Position numbers and translations under genes: made by a program. Source: Timonella senegalensis JC301 (GTDB taxonomy: Bacteria > Actinomycetota > Actinomycetes > Actinomycetales > Cellulomonadaceae). From it: DNA of 64,000 nt. The notes under the pieces were generated by a model. The model was given only the letters and a program-made list of their open reading frames with translations, made no database searches and was not told where the DNA came from. The DNA lies in NCBI RefSeq assembly GCF_000312125.1, contig NZ_HE978643.1, positions 219,301 to 283,300 on the forward strand, in the 5' to 3' direction. Of the stretch, positions 42,713 through 50,786 are shown one piece after another; positions within the stretch are counted from its first letter, which is position 1, and each line of letters starts with the position of its first letter.

Positions 42713-42729
42713 ACTGGAAGGAAAAGGCC

Positions 42730-45060
42730 ATGGACGGCGTAGATGAGATAATCAGGGAGTTCCTGATCGAGAGCAATGAGAATCTGGATCAACTCGATTC
42801 TGACCTCATAGCGCTCGAGAGCGAACCCGGTTCGCGTGAGCTGCTCGGCAGCATTTTCCGTACCATTCACACCGTCAAGGGGACGAGTGGATTCCTCTCG
42901 CTAGACAACCTTGAACGCGTGGCACACGTGGGCGAAAACCTCTTGGTTGAACTGCGGGATGGTAAGCGGCAGATGGACCCGGCAACGACCGACGTCCTGC
43001 TTCTCATGGTTGACACAATTCGTGCACTGCTGGGACAGATCGATGAGACTGGTGAAGAGCAGGGCGTCGATATTTCTTCCACCGTTGCGGCACTTCAGAG
43101 TGTTCTAGACAACGAACCTCTCGTACAGGGCAGTGATGGCTCCAGCCCCACTACGCCCCTCACGCCCTCCACCGAGCACGAACCACTGGGAAGTGGGCAC
43201 GCCGAGGTAATTCCTGAACAAGACGCTGCCGGCCAGCCGATATCCGAATCCGGCGCATGCGCCGAAGAATCGCAATCAGGCATTGTTGTACGTGAGAATC
43301 TGGCCACTCCCGCAACGGCAGCAGCCCGTGCCGAGGGGCCGTCGACGTCGGCACACCGGCATTCGTCCGATACCTCAATCCGCGTGGATGTCAGTCTTCT
43401 CGACGAACTTATGCGGCAGGTAGGAGAGTTGGTTCTCGTGCGCAACCAGATTGCGCAACTCGCTGGCTTTGAGTCGGGGGATCTCCTGCGTTCTTCGCAG
43501 CGCCTGTCATTGATCGCATCCGAACTCCAAGACGGCGTCATGAAGACTCGTATGCAACCCATCGAACAACTGTGGTCGAAGATGCCACGAGTTGTACGCG
43601 ATCTTTCCGCCACCTGCGGGCGTGAAGTTCGCCTTGAGATGCTGGGCGGCGATACCGAGTTGGACCGTTCACTATTGGAAGCGGTCAAGGACCCCCTCAC
43701 TCACCTCATTCGCAATGCGGTTGACCACGGTATCGAAGCCCCAGATGATCGCCTGCGCGCAGGCAAGACGAGTGCTGGGCTCCTGCGCCTGAGCGCGTAT
43801 CACGCGGGTGGCCAAGTGGTGGTCGAAGTGAGCGATGACGGAATTGGACTTGATCCCGTCAAGATTGCAGCGAAGTCAATCGAACGAGGTCTCAAGACCC
43901 GTGAACAGCTCGCCACCATGACGGACACCGAAATCCAGAGCCTCGTATTCCTTGCGGGATTCTCCACAGCTTCAACGGTCAGCAACATTTCGGGCCGCGG
44001 CGTGGGTATGGACGTTGTGCGTTCCAACATCGAGGAAATCGGCGGAACGGTCGAGGTTGACTCCCGCAGCGGTCAGGGCACCACGTGGCGCCTACGCATT
44101 CCGCTGACACTTGCAATTATGCCCGCTCTCACTGTCACCTCGGGGCATGAAATCTATGCGATTCCGCAGGTCAACCTTCTGGAACTTGTGGCAATCGATT
44201 CATCACGGACCGACGACTCCATTGAACTCATTGGCGGTCGTGAAGTGTACCGTCTGCGCGGTTCTTTGCTCCCTCTGGTGCGTCTTGCGGATGTCCTGGG
44301 GACCGAGAGCCATGTCGGCGACACCGTTGTTATTGCGGTCCTTCAAACAGAGAACCAAAGATTCGGCCTGATCGTGGACAAGGTGTTGAACAACGAGGAG
44401 ATCGTGGTGAAGCCGCTGTCCACGATCCTGAAGGGTATCGGAATCTTCGCAGGCGCCACCCTCATGGGTGACGGCCAAGTCGCGCTCATTCTCGATGCAC
44501 CCACGCTGGCGCGTCGTGAGTTGAGTGCGGACAGCATGGAGGCACTGGCGGCAAAGCGGGTTGAAGCTCCCGAAGACACCACCTCCTCTGCGGAGTTCTT
44601 GGTTGTCGGTGTCGGTGCCCACCAGCGTCGTCGAATCGCTATTCCACTTTCGGCGGTTACTCGCCTCGAGCACATTCAGTTGGCTCGGATCGAGATGGTC
44701 GGCGGCCGCGAGGTGGTTCAGTACAGGGGCGATGTCGTGCCTGTCCAGCGCCTTGGCCGGATCCTTGGCGCCGACTCGGTGGAGAGCGTCACAGAGAAGC
44801 CCACCGTTGTTTTCACCCGAGGGGACCGCAGTGTGGCGATGATCGTTGATGAGATCTTGGAAATTCTCGACGATCGGGGTGCGATCCGCTCCGACGTTAC
44901 TGATTCAGGACTGCTGGGCTCGATAGTGCTTAACGGCGAGGTTACGGAGCTCCTCGATACCGTATACGCGCTCGAACTGGTTGACCCGCTCTATTTCAGC
45001 AGTCACGATCCGGACGCTGAGCTTTCCTCGTTCGACAACGCACTCATGGCAGGTATCTGA
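42730..45060 (+). CDS. cheA: Chemotaxis histidine kinase CheA with two CheW-like domains
   Basis: 776 residues. The Hpt domain carries the phosphorylated His47 (IFRTIHTVKGTSGFL). A Pro/Ser/Glu-rich linker follows (about 130-215) with no clear P2 domain. Next come the dimerisation region and the HATPase (N box HLIRNAVDHGIE near 325, G1 DDGIGLD near 369, G2 GRGVGMDVV near 424). A CheW-like domain follows (about 455-600), then a second one (about 620-765, EFLVVGVGAHQRRRIAIPLSAVTRLEHI, YRGDVVPVQRLGRILG). Standard CheA has one. It phosphorylates CheY and CheB in response to receptors. Confidence 0.95.
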   Translation: MDGVDEIIREFLIESNENLDQLDSDLIALESEPGSRELLGSIFRTIHTVKGTSGFLSLDNLERVAHVGENLLVELRDGKRQMDPATTDVLLLMVDTIRALLGQIDETGEEQGVDISSTVAALQSVLDNEPLVQGSDGSSPTTPLTPSTEHEPLGSGHAEVIPEQDAAGQPISESGACAEESQSGIVVRENLATPATAAARAEGPSTSAHRHSSDTSIRVDVSLLDELMRQVGELVLVRNQIAQLAGFESGDLLRSSQRLSLIASELQDGVMKTRMQPIEQLWSKMPRVVRDLSATCGREVRLEMLGGDTELDRSLLEAVKDPLTHLIRNAVDHGIEAPDDRLRAGKTSAGLLRLSAYHAGGQVVVEVSDDGIGLDPVKIAAKSIERGLKTREQLATMTDTEIQSLVFLAGFSTASTVSNISGRGVGMDVVRSNIEEIGGTVEVDSRSGQGTTWRLRIPLTLAIMPALTVTSGHEIYAIPQVNLLELVAIDSSRTDDSIELIGGREVYRLRGSLLPLVRLADVLGTESHVGDTVVIAVLQTENQRFGLIVDKVLNNEEIVVKPLSTILKGIGIFAGATLMGDGQVALILDAPTLARRELSADSMEALAAKRVEAPEDTTSSAEFLVVGVGAHQRRRIAIPLSAVTRLEHIQLARIEMVGGREVVQYRGDVVPVQRLGRILGADSVESVTEKPTVVFTRGDRSVAMIVDEILEILDDRGAIRSDVTDSGLLGSIVLNGEVTELLDTVYALELVDPLYFSSHDPDAELSSFDNALMAGI

Positions 45061-45479
45061 TGGCCACCCAATACATTACGTTCACTATTGCCGGTGGTCT
45101 CTATGGCCTTGAGGTAATGCAGGTCGAAGAGACTCTCGGTCACCTGCCACGCACTCCAGTTCCGCTGGCACCGCAGGGAGTTGCAGGGCTTGTAAACCTC
45201 CGCGGCCAGGTTGTTACCGCTATCGATGTACGTCCTCGACTAGGTGTTGCACCACTCGCACCGCATCAGGAGTCAATGATGGTCGTGGTGAACCATGCGG
45301 GTGAGTCAATGAGTTTGCTTGTTGACGAGGTTGGCGAAGTCCTCACCGTTGATGAGGCGGACTTTGAGCCGGCCCCTCCGACCCTTTCGGACGATGTGCG
45401 AGCACTCGTTGGCGGAGCCTACAAACTCGACGGGCGCCTGCTACTGGCCTTCGATGTGGCAGTGGCGGTCGGTGCATAG
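45060..45479 (+). CDS. cheW: Chemotaxis coupling protein CheW
   Basis: 139 residues, a single CheW domain: TQYITFTIAGGLYGLEVMQVEETLGHLPRTPVPLAPQGVAGLVNLRGQVVTAIDVRPRLG near 2-62, including the VAGLVNLRGQVVTAID hallmark. It links receptors to CheA. Its ATG overlaps the cheA TGA by one base. The chemoreceptor it serves is encoded 35 kb upstream in this window, probably among others in the genome. Confidence 0.95.
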   Translation: MATQYITFTIAGGLYGLEVMQVEETLGHLPRTPVPLAPQGVAGLVNLRGQVVTAIDVRPRLGVAPLAPHQESMMVVVNHAGESMSLLVDEVGEVLTVDEADFEPAPPTLSDDVRALVGGAYKLDGRLLLAFDVAVAVGA

Positions 45480-45509
45480 CTCTGCCTGCGCACTGAGTAA
45501 AGGAAAATC

Positions 45510-46679
45510 GTGACAATAAAAGCCCTCGTGGTGGATGATTCCGTAGTCATCCGCCGTCTCGTCGTGCAGGTCCTCGAGGCCGAGCCCGACTTCGAAGTTG
45601 TAGGAATGGCAGCGAACGGAAAGATTGCGCTGACCAAGACGGAGCAATTGAACCCTGACATTGTGATCATGGACGTCGAAATGCCGGAGATGAATGGCAT
45701 TGAAGCGGTCCGTGAGCTGCGAAAGCGTGGAACCCGAACCCCCATCATCATGTTCTCGACGCTCACAGAGCGTGGCGCTCTCGCCACGATCGACGCGTTG
45801 AGCGCGGGGGCCTCGGACTACGTGGCCAAGCCCTCCAACATGGGCTCAGTGACCGAATCGCTTCACGCCGTCGCCGAGCAACTCGTGCCCAAGATCCGAG
45901 CGCTTGTGAGCGCGAGGCGCCAACCACGATCCGCGCTCACGATGATGCGCGCGAGTACCCAGCCCGCCACCACGGCAACCGGCACTGGCCTCCTGGCCAG
46001 CCAGAATCGTCGGGAATCAGTGGCGGCGCCTGCCGCCCCTACGGGGCCTGCACCTCAGCTGAGGCCAACGCCCAAGCCGCACCCGATTCGGGCGGTGGTG
46101 CTCGGGTGTTCGACGGGTGGCCCAGAGGCGCTCTCTAGGGTGGTCGCGGGCCTGATCGAACCACTTCCTGTCCCCGTTGTGGTGGTGCAGCACATGCCAC
46201 CAGTCTTCACCAAGCAGCTTGCTGCACGGCTCAACAATCTGGGACCACACCGTGTGACTGAGGCGCAGCAGGGTGAGGAACTCCGAGCGGGGACGATCCA
46301 TATTGCACCGGGGGACTGGCACCTAAAACTTGCCCAGCAAGGTGTCAGCGTTACCTGCGAACTGGTCCAATCCGAGCCGGTGAACTACTGCCGTCCGTCG
46401 GTTGACGTCCTCTTCCAGTCCGCACATGAACTGTATGGCGGCGAGCTGCTTTCGGTGGTCCTCACCGGCATGGGGTCGGACGGACGCGTGGGTGCGGGAC
46501 TCATCGCACAAGCAGGAGGAACCGTGATCGTACAAGATCAGGCAACCTCGGTGGTGTGGGGGATGCCCGGAGCGGTGGCAACCGCAGGGTTCGCCCACAG
46601 GATCGTGCCCATTGATGAGATAGCACCAACAATCGCCAGAGTAGTGGCAGCAACACAGAGAGCCACAGGGCAAAAATGA
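45510..46679 (+). CDS. cheB: Chemotaxis methylesterase CheB
   Basis: 389 residues. The receiver domain has phospho-acceptor Asp55 (DIVIMDVEMPEMNG) and Lys in VAKPS. A linker rich in Thr, Pro and Ala (about 135-190) leads to the methylesterase domain with the catalytic Ser in LGCSTGGPEAL, His in VVQHMPPVFT and Asp in MGSDGRVG. It removes receptor methyl groups for adaptation. GTG start with AAAGGA upstream. Overlaps cheR by ATGA. Confidence 0.95.
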   Translation: MTIKALVVDDSVVIRRLVVQVLEAEPDFEVVGMAANGKIALTKTEQLNPDIVIMDVEMPEMNGIEAVRELRKRGTRTPIIMFSTLTERGALATIDALSAGASDYVAKPSNMGSVTESLHAVAEQLVPKIRALVSARRQPRSALTMMRASTQPATTATGTGLLASQNRRESVAAPAAPTGPAPQLRPTPKPHPIRAVVLGCSTGGPEALSRVVAGLIEPLPVPVVVVQHMPPVFTKQLAARLNNLGPHRVTEAQQGEELRAGTIHIAPGDWHLKLAQQGVSVTCELVQSEPVNYCRPSVDVLFQSAHELYGGELLSVVLTGMGSDGRVGAGLIAQAGGTVIVQDQATSVVWGMPGAVATAGFAHRIVPIDEIAPTIARVVAATQRATGQK

Positions 46680-47512
46680 CGATCACCCACGATAACTTCA
46701 CCTATATCGCCGATCTTGTGCGTCGCAAGAGCGCGATCGTCCTAGGACCGGGCAAGGAGTACCTCGTCGAGGCGAGGCTCACGCCCATTGCACGTGATCG
46801 GATGCTCAGTCTCGATCGGTATGTCGAGTCTGTTCGGGCACGGCTCAACCCTGCCGAACACGAGCTGATCGTAGAGGCACTTACCACGAATGAGACCTCG
46901 TGGTACCGCGATGCCCAACCCTTCAGTGCGCTCACGGGCCACATCGTGCCCGAGTTGCGCAAGGAACGCAGGATTCTACCTGGACTGCGAGTGTGGTCGG
47001 CCGCCTGCTCAACGGGCCAGGAGCCGTACTCAATCGCAATGACGCTCAAGGAACACTTTGGAGGACCTTCATGGACGGGTCCAGTTCCACTCGTGGATAT
47101 CCTTGCCACTGATCTGTCCCAGCAGGTTCTTGACCGTTCTAAGCAGGGAAGATACACCCAGTTAGAAATAAACCGCGGGCTTCCCGCCCACCAACTCGTC
47201 CGCTACTTCAGCCGTCATGGAACGGAATGGGAACTCAGCCCCGAAATCCGTTCGATGGTGCGGTTCCAGAGGCACAACCTCCTCGATACCGTGCCGCCCG
47301 GTGGACCATTCGATGTGGTGTTCCTGCGGAACGTCCTCATCTATTTTGACGTTCACACCAAACTCGAGGTGCTTCGGAAGGTCCGAAGTGCACTTCGGCC
47401 CGGTGGATTCTTGATTCTCGGTGCCGCAGAAACAACAGTGGGCCTCGACGATTCCTGGTTGCGGGTACCTTTTGGCCGCAGTTCCATCTATCAGAAAGTG
47501 GCAAACGCATGA
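46676..47512 (+). CDS. cheR: Chemotaxis methyltransferase CheR
   Basis: 278 residues: the N-terminal helical domain, NETSWYRDAQPFSALTGHIVPELRKE near 71-96, the SAM-binding LRVWSAACSTGQEPYSIAMTLKE near 102-124, ILATDLSQQVLDRSKQGRY near 141-159 and FDVVFLRNVLIYFD near 205-218. It methylates receptor glutamates using S-adenosylmethionine, opposing CheB. The usual PhexxF motif appears as SWYRD, as in many Gram-positives. Overlaps cheY by four bases. Confidence 0.95.
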   Translation: MTITHDNFTYIADLVRRKSAIVLGPGKEYLVEARLTPIARDRMLSLDRYVESVRARLNPAEHELIVEALTTNETSWYRDAQPFSALTGHIVPELRKERRILPGLRVWSAACSTGQEPYSIAMTLKEHFGGPSWTGPVPLVDILATDLSQQVLDRSKQGRYTQLEINRGLPAHQLVRYFSRHGTEWELSPEIRSMVRFQRHNLLDTVPPGGPFDVVFLRNVLIYFDVHTKLEVLRKVRSALRPGGFLILGAAETTVGLDDSWLRVPFGRSSIYQKVANA

Positions 47513-47901
47513 AAGCCATAGTCATAGACGATTCCCGCACGATGCGGCGCATTATCGGCAGCGCTCTGTCTCAGCTGGGCTACGACATCTTCGAGGCCGA
47601 GCACGGCGTAGCGGCGTTGCAACTCCTCGAGGAACACCCAGATACCGCACTGTGCACGATTGATTGGAACATGCCTGTCATGGATGGGTTGACGTTTGTG
47701 CAGGAGGTCAGGGCAGCGCGTAAGTGGCGTGCCACCACACTCATGATGGTCACGACCGAGTCTGAACACGGCCAAATAGTCCGAGCGTTGGCCGCTGGTG
47801 CGCACGAGTATCTCATTAAGCCGTTTACCCCGGAGGCGATCATGCAGAAGCTCGACCTTCTGGGAATCCTGCCCCAAACAACCGTGGAGAAGCTTGCATG
47901 A
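47509..47901 (+). CDS. cheY: Response regulator CheY
   Basis: 130 residues, a stand-alone receiver: acidic pair Asp7-Asp8 (IDDSRTMRRIIG), phospho-acceptor Asp52 (CTIDWNMPVMDGL), Thr in MMVTTES and Lys in YLIKPFTPE. Phosphorylated CheY binds FliM to change rotation. It directly follows cheR and overlaps the next gene by ATGA. A second CheY-like receiver lies two genes on; this one is nearer the standard CheY. Confidence 0.92.
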   Translation: MKAIVIDDSRTMRRIIGSALSQLGYDIFEAEHGVAALQLLEEHPDTALCTIDWNMPVMDGLTFVQEVRAARKWRATTLMMVTTESEHGQIVRALAAGAHEYLIKPFTPEAIMQKLDLLGILPQTTVEKLA

Positions 47902-48380
47902 ACACGCTCAACATTGAGGTCAGCAAAGACCAGATTCTAGGGATCGTCCAAGAAGTGTTTGCTGCCATGCTGGACATGGGGGAGACCCTCATATTTGAGG
48001 CTACTAAGCCGACCGATCTGGTGGACAGCCTTCACGCATGGGTTGACATGAAACTGAACCTGGCTGAAGGCCCACTGACTGCGCGCGCCATTCTGTGCAC
48101 CAGCGAGGAAACAGCACAGACCATCACTCGAACTCTCCTCATGACTGATGAGGATGAGGACGTGTCATTTGCGGACCTTGCTGACGCTTTTGGAGAGATC
48201 GCCAACATGGTTGGCGGAAACGTCAAGTCCCTCGTCCGAGCGCCTTCGGAACTCTCGATGCCGGTGGTGTCGAAGGAGAAGGACATGAGTCACGAGTGGC
48301 TGTTTCTCCAGGACCTGCATCTTGTTTGGCGCTCGCAGCCGTTGAGCGTTTCCCTGTGGGTCCAACCGACAACTAACTAG
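47898..48380 (+). CDS. cheX: CheX-type phosphatase-like protein
   Basis: 160 residues. The segment FADLADAFGEIANMVGGNVKSLV near 90-112 carries the E-x-x-N (EIAN) active motif and the Gly-Asn that follows in CheX/CheC phosphatases, which remove phosphate from CheY. The D-x3-E-x2-N spacing is also met. In Gram-positives this family takes the place of CheZ. It lies between two cheY genes, which supports the role. Coupled to the first cheY by a four-base overlap. Confidence 0.8.
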   Translation: MNTLNIEVSKDQILGIVQEVFAAMLDMGETLIFEATKPTDLVDSLHAWVDMKLNLAEGPLTARAILCTSEETAQTITRTLLMTDEDEDVSFADLADAFGEIANMVGGNVKSLVRAPSELSMPVVSKEKDMSHEWLFLQDLHLVWRSQPLSVSLWVQPTTN

Positions 48381-48392
48381 AGGAGCTGAACT

Positions 48393-48752
48393 GTGTTTGT
48401 AATTGTTGCCGACGACTCACGCGTGATGCGCCAGATCGTGATTCGTACGCTGCGTCAGGCGGGTTATGACTGGCAGATTCTCGAAGCTGCCGACGGGCAG
48501 GAAGTCTACGATCTGACGCTCGACAATAACCCCGATCTTGTCCTGTCCGACTGGAACATGCCCAACGCAACAGGCTTGGAGGCACTCATTGCCTTGCGCC
48601 AAGCTGGCAGCGATGTGCCCTTCGGTTTTGTGACGTCTGAAGGTTCGGCAGAGATGCGCGAACAGGCCACCAATGCGGGTGCCTTGTTCCTTATCGCCAA
48701 GCCATTCACCGCCGAGAGTTTCAAGGCGGCCATCGACCCGGTGCTTGGCTGA
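48393..48752 (+). CDS. Second CheY-type response regulator
   Basis: 119-residue receiver with Asp7-Asp8, phospho-acceptor Asp53 (LVLSDWNMPNATGLEAL), Thr/Ser in FVTSEG and Lys in LIAKPFTAE, so chemically complete. GTG start with GAGGAG upstream. Flanked by CheX-like genes on both sides. It may act as a phosphate sink or signal to another output; which of the two receivers drives FliM is not evident. Confidence 0.9.
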   Translation: MFVIVADDSRVMRQIVIRTLRQAGYDWQILEAADGQEVYDLTLDNNPDLVLSDWNMPNATGLEALIALRQAGSDVPFGFVTSEGSAEMREQATNAGALFLIAKPFTAESFKAAIDPVLG

Positions 48753-49252
48753 TGGCATTTGGAAAGGTCGCCTCGCCTCTCCCCAAGGCGCAAGCGCTAC
48801 GTGACCTTCTTGAGGGCTTGTTGGGTAGGCAGGTTGAGCTGCTGACGGGTGGGCCTATGGTGGATCCCGCTGGCCCGGGCGGCGCCGTAGTTGCTGAGTA
48901 CGTGTCTGACGTACTTGGGCTTCATGCGCTGATCGTGCTCGATGTTCCTGCAGCCGCACACTTTGGTGCCTCGCTTGCGCTGATGCCAGCCGGCGTTTCG
49001 CAGGACGACGCGCGGCAGGGAGAACTGTCGGACACGCTCTTTGAAGCCACAGGCGAAGTGCTGAATGTGTGTGCGGCCCTGTTCAACCTAGAAGGAGCCC
49101 CCCACCTTCGGTTGGGTTCAGTGCATGCGCCGAACGCAGGCCTTCCGGCTGACGTCGAGCCGTGGGTCATGGCGTATGTGGCGCGCCTAGACGTGACTGT
49201 GGACGTGCAGGGGTACGGAGCAGGGGCCATGTCGGTCCTGATCGTTCCGTAA
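48752..49252 (+). CDS. CheX/CheC-like protein ending the chemotaxis operon
   Basis: 166 residues, function not established. GELSDTLFEATGEVLNVCAALFNLEG near 90-115 resembles the CheC/CheX helix with E-x-x-N (EVLN) and an acidic residue four before it. Length and fold pattern (alternating strands, a central long helix, a C-terminal strand pair) also fit. The Gly-Asn of true CheX is missing, so activity is uncertain. It starts in the stop codon of the second cheY (TGATG), so it is co-translated. Confidence 0.65.
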   Translation: MAFGKVASPLPKAQALRDLLEGLLGRQVELLTGGPMVDPAGPGGAVVAEYVSDVLGLHALIVLDVPAAAHFGASLALMPAGVSQDDARQGELSDTLFEATGEVLNVCAALFNLEGAPHLRLGSVHAPNAGLPADVEPWVMAYVARLDVTVDVQGYGAGAMSVLIVP

Positions 49253-49269
49253 CTGCTTGGTGCGTGTGC

Positions 49270-49345
49270 GCGGCGTAGCCGCGTCTGCACAACTTAACGA
49301 CGATTGACTCGCCTTCTCATGAGAAAGCGAGTCAATCGTCGTTAA
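49270..49345. repeat. Dispersed palindromic intergenic element, copy C
   Basis: Small dyad GCGGC-GTA-GCCGC at 49270-49282, then a 52-base palindrome at 49294-49345 identical in sequence to copy B. It follows the last gene of the chemotaxis operon, where no other terminator is visible. Confidence 0.88.
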
Positions 49346-49366
49346 TTCTTAGTACAAGAAACGCGC

Positions 49367-49405
49367 TCGAATCGATTCGACTGTGCGCGCGAACACCCAT
49401 ACACT
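49367..49405 (+). promoter_or_regulatory. Candidate promoter and operator of the first MFS gene
   Basis: TCGAATCGATTCGA at 49367-49380 is a perfect 14-base palindrome and overlaps TTCGAC (-35, 49376-49381). TACACT (-10) is at 49400-49405 after an 18-base spacer and ends seven bases before ATG 49413, so the mRNA should be leaderless. A repressor bound to the dyad would cover the promoter. Confidence 0.5.
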
Positions 49406-49412
49406 AAACCTC

Positions 49413-50687
49413 ATGTCATCGTTGCCTACCGCCTCCATCGCGCACTTCTCCGGGACCAAGAAGGCTGCCTACACGGGGTTCGTTGTTCAAGCTATCGTGA
49501 ACAACCTCGCCCCTCTGCTGTTCATCATCTTCCACACGCAGTTCCAGATCCCAGTGGCCCAACTGGGGCTGATCGCGTCGCTGAACTTTGGCGTTCAGCT
49601 GCTCACTGACCTCGTGGCGATGTTCTTTGTGGACAGGGTGGGGTACCGCAAGCCGGTGGTCTTGGCGCACGTTTTCGCGGCAACGGGGCTGGTCCTGATG
49701 GCTATCCTGCCAGGCCTGCTCGGCGACCCGTTCCTGGGCCTGTGCCTCGCGGTGGTCGTATATGCGATCGGCGGCGGTCTGCTCGAGGTGCTGATCAGCC
49801 CGATCGTGGAGCACCTTCCAACGCCCGTGGACCAGAAGGCCTCGGGCATGGCGCTTCTGCACTCGTTCTACTGCTGGGGCCAGCTCGCAGTGGTGGTGGG
49901 TACGACCCTGCTGCTCGGCGCTATCGGACAGGCTAACTGGACGTATCTGCCGATCCTGTGGGCGATCGTGCCCGCGATCAACACGTTCGTGTTCATGAAG
50001 GTTCCTATGCCGGACACGGTTGCTGAGGAGGACAAGACCTCTATCCGCAGCCTACTGGGCACGCCGCTTTTCCTAGCGGCACTGGTTTTGATGATGACCG
50101 GTGGCGCCGCGGAACTCACCATGGTTCAGTGGTCCTCGTTCTTTGCCGAGCAGGGCATTGGCGTGTCCAAGGAGATGGGCGACCTCCTGGGCCCTGGTTT
50201 GTTCGCGCTGCTCATGGGCATTGGCAGGTTCTCGTACGGAATGTGGGGAGCCAACCTCGACCTGCGCAAGCTACTCATCGTGTCGAGTCTTGGCGCTGGC
50301 ATCTGCTACATCGTGGCTTCGACCTCGTCCAATGCGATTATTTCCCTACTGGCCTGTGCGATGTGCGGCATCATGATCTGCTTGCTGTGGCCCGGCACGT
50401 TCTCACTCACCGCTGCACGGTTCCCCATGGGCGGCGCCGCGATGTTCGCGATTCTCGCGCTCGCCGGCGACGCTGGCGGCACCGCTGGTCCTGCGATTGC
50501 CGGTGGGCTTGCGGGCGCCGCGGACGGTTCGCTCGCAGGGCTCGCTGCCGCGCTTCCTAGCGACGGCGGTTCGGGTCTGCGGCCCGCGCTGCTGCTGTCG
50601 GCGCTCGTCCCGTTCGTCTTTTCGTTCACGGTGTGGCGCTTCCGCACAACCCACACCGAGCGGCCAGTTCCGGTTGCGGCCCCCTAA
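49413..50687 (+). CDS. MFS transporter, sugar/FHS-like
   Basis: 424 residues with 12 predicted membrane helices. The loop VDRVGYRKPVVLAHVFAATG near 65-84 matches the MFS motif A (GxxxDRxGRR). Loop segments SPIVEHLPTPVDQKASGMALLHSFYCWGQ are like those of fucose/glucose FHS-type permeases. The substrate is unknown. The frame opens at GTG 49383, but ATG 49413 has a promoter hexamer seven bases upstream and no ribosome site, so a leaderless start there is preferred. A perfect 14-base dyad sits over the promoter. It is flanked by palindromic elements on both sides. Confidence 0.82.
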   Translation: MSSLPTASIAHFSGTKKAAYTGFVVQAIVNNLAPLLFIIFHTQFQIPVAQLGLIASLNFGVQLLTDLVAMFFVDRVGYRKPVVLAHVFAATGLVLMAILPGLLGDPFLGLCLAVVVYAIGGGLLEVLISPIVEHLPTPVDQKASGMALLHSFYCWGQLAVVVGTTLLLGAIGQANWTYLPILWAIVPAINTFVFMKVPMPDTVAEEDKTSIRSLLGTPLFLAALVLMMTGGAAELTMVQWSSFFAEQGIGVSKEMGDLLGPGLFALLMGIGRFSYGMWGANLDLRKLLIVSSLGAGICYIVASTSSNAIISLLACAMCGIMICLLWPGTFSLTAARFPMGGAAMFAILALAGDAGGTAGPAIAGGLAGAADGSLAGLAAALPSDGGSGLRPALLLSALVPFVFSFTVWRFRTTHTERPVPVAAP

Positions 50688-50691
50688 CTGA

Positions 50692-50739
50692 TTGACGCGT
50701 TGGCTCGCCTTCTCATGAGAAGGCGAGCCAACGCGTCAA
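50692..50739. repeat. Dispersed palindromic intergenic element, copy D (perfect)
   Basis: A perfect 48-base palindrome; left arm begins TTGACGCGTTGGCTCGCC and the centre is TTCTCATGAGAA (50710-50721). The centre and flanking CTCGCC match copies A-C while the outer arms differ, each change being matched on the other side. It lies between the convergent MFS and UvrA-like genes. The small upstream GCGGC dyad is absent. Confidence 0.88.
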
Positions 50740-50786
50740 AATATGTAGGACGGGTGCGCGCAGCGCAGCTGGTGCTAGAAAGAGCG

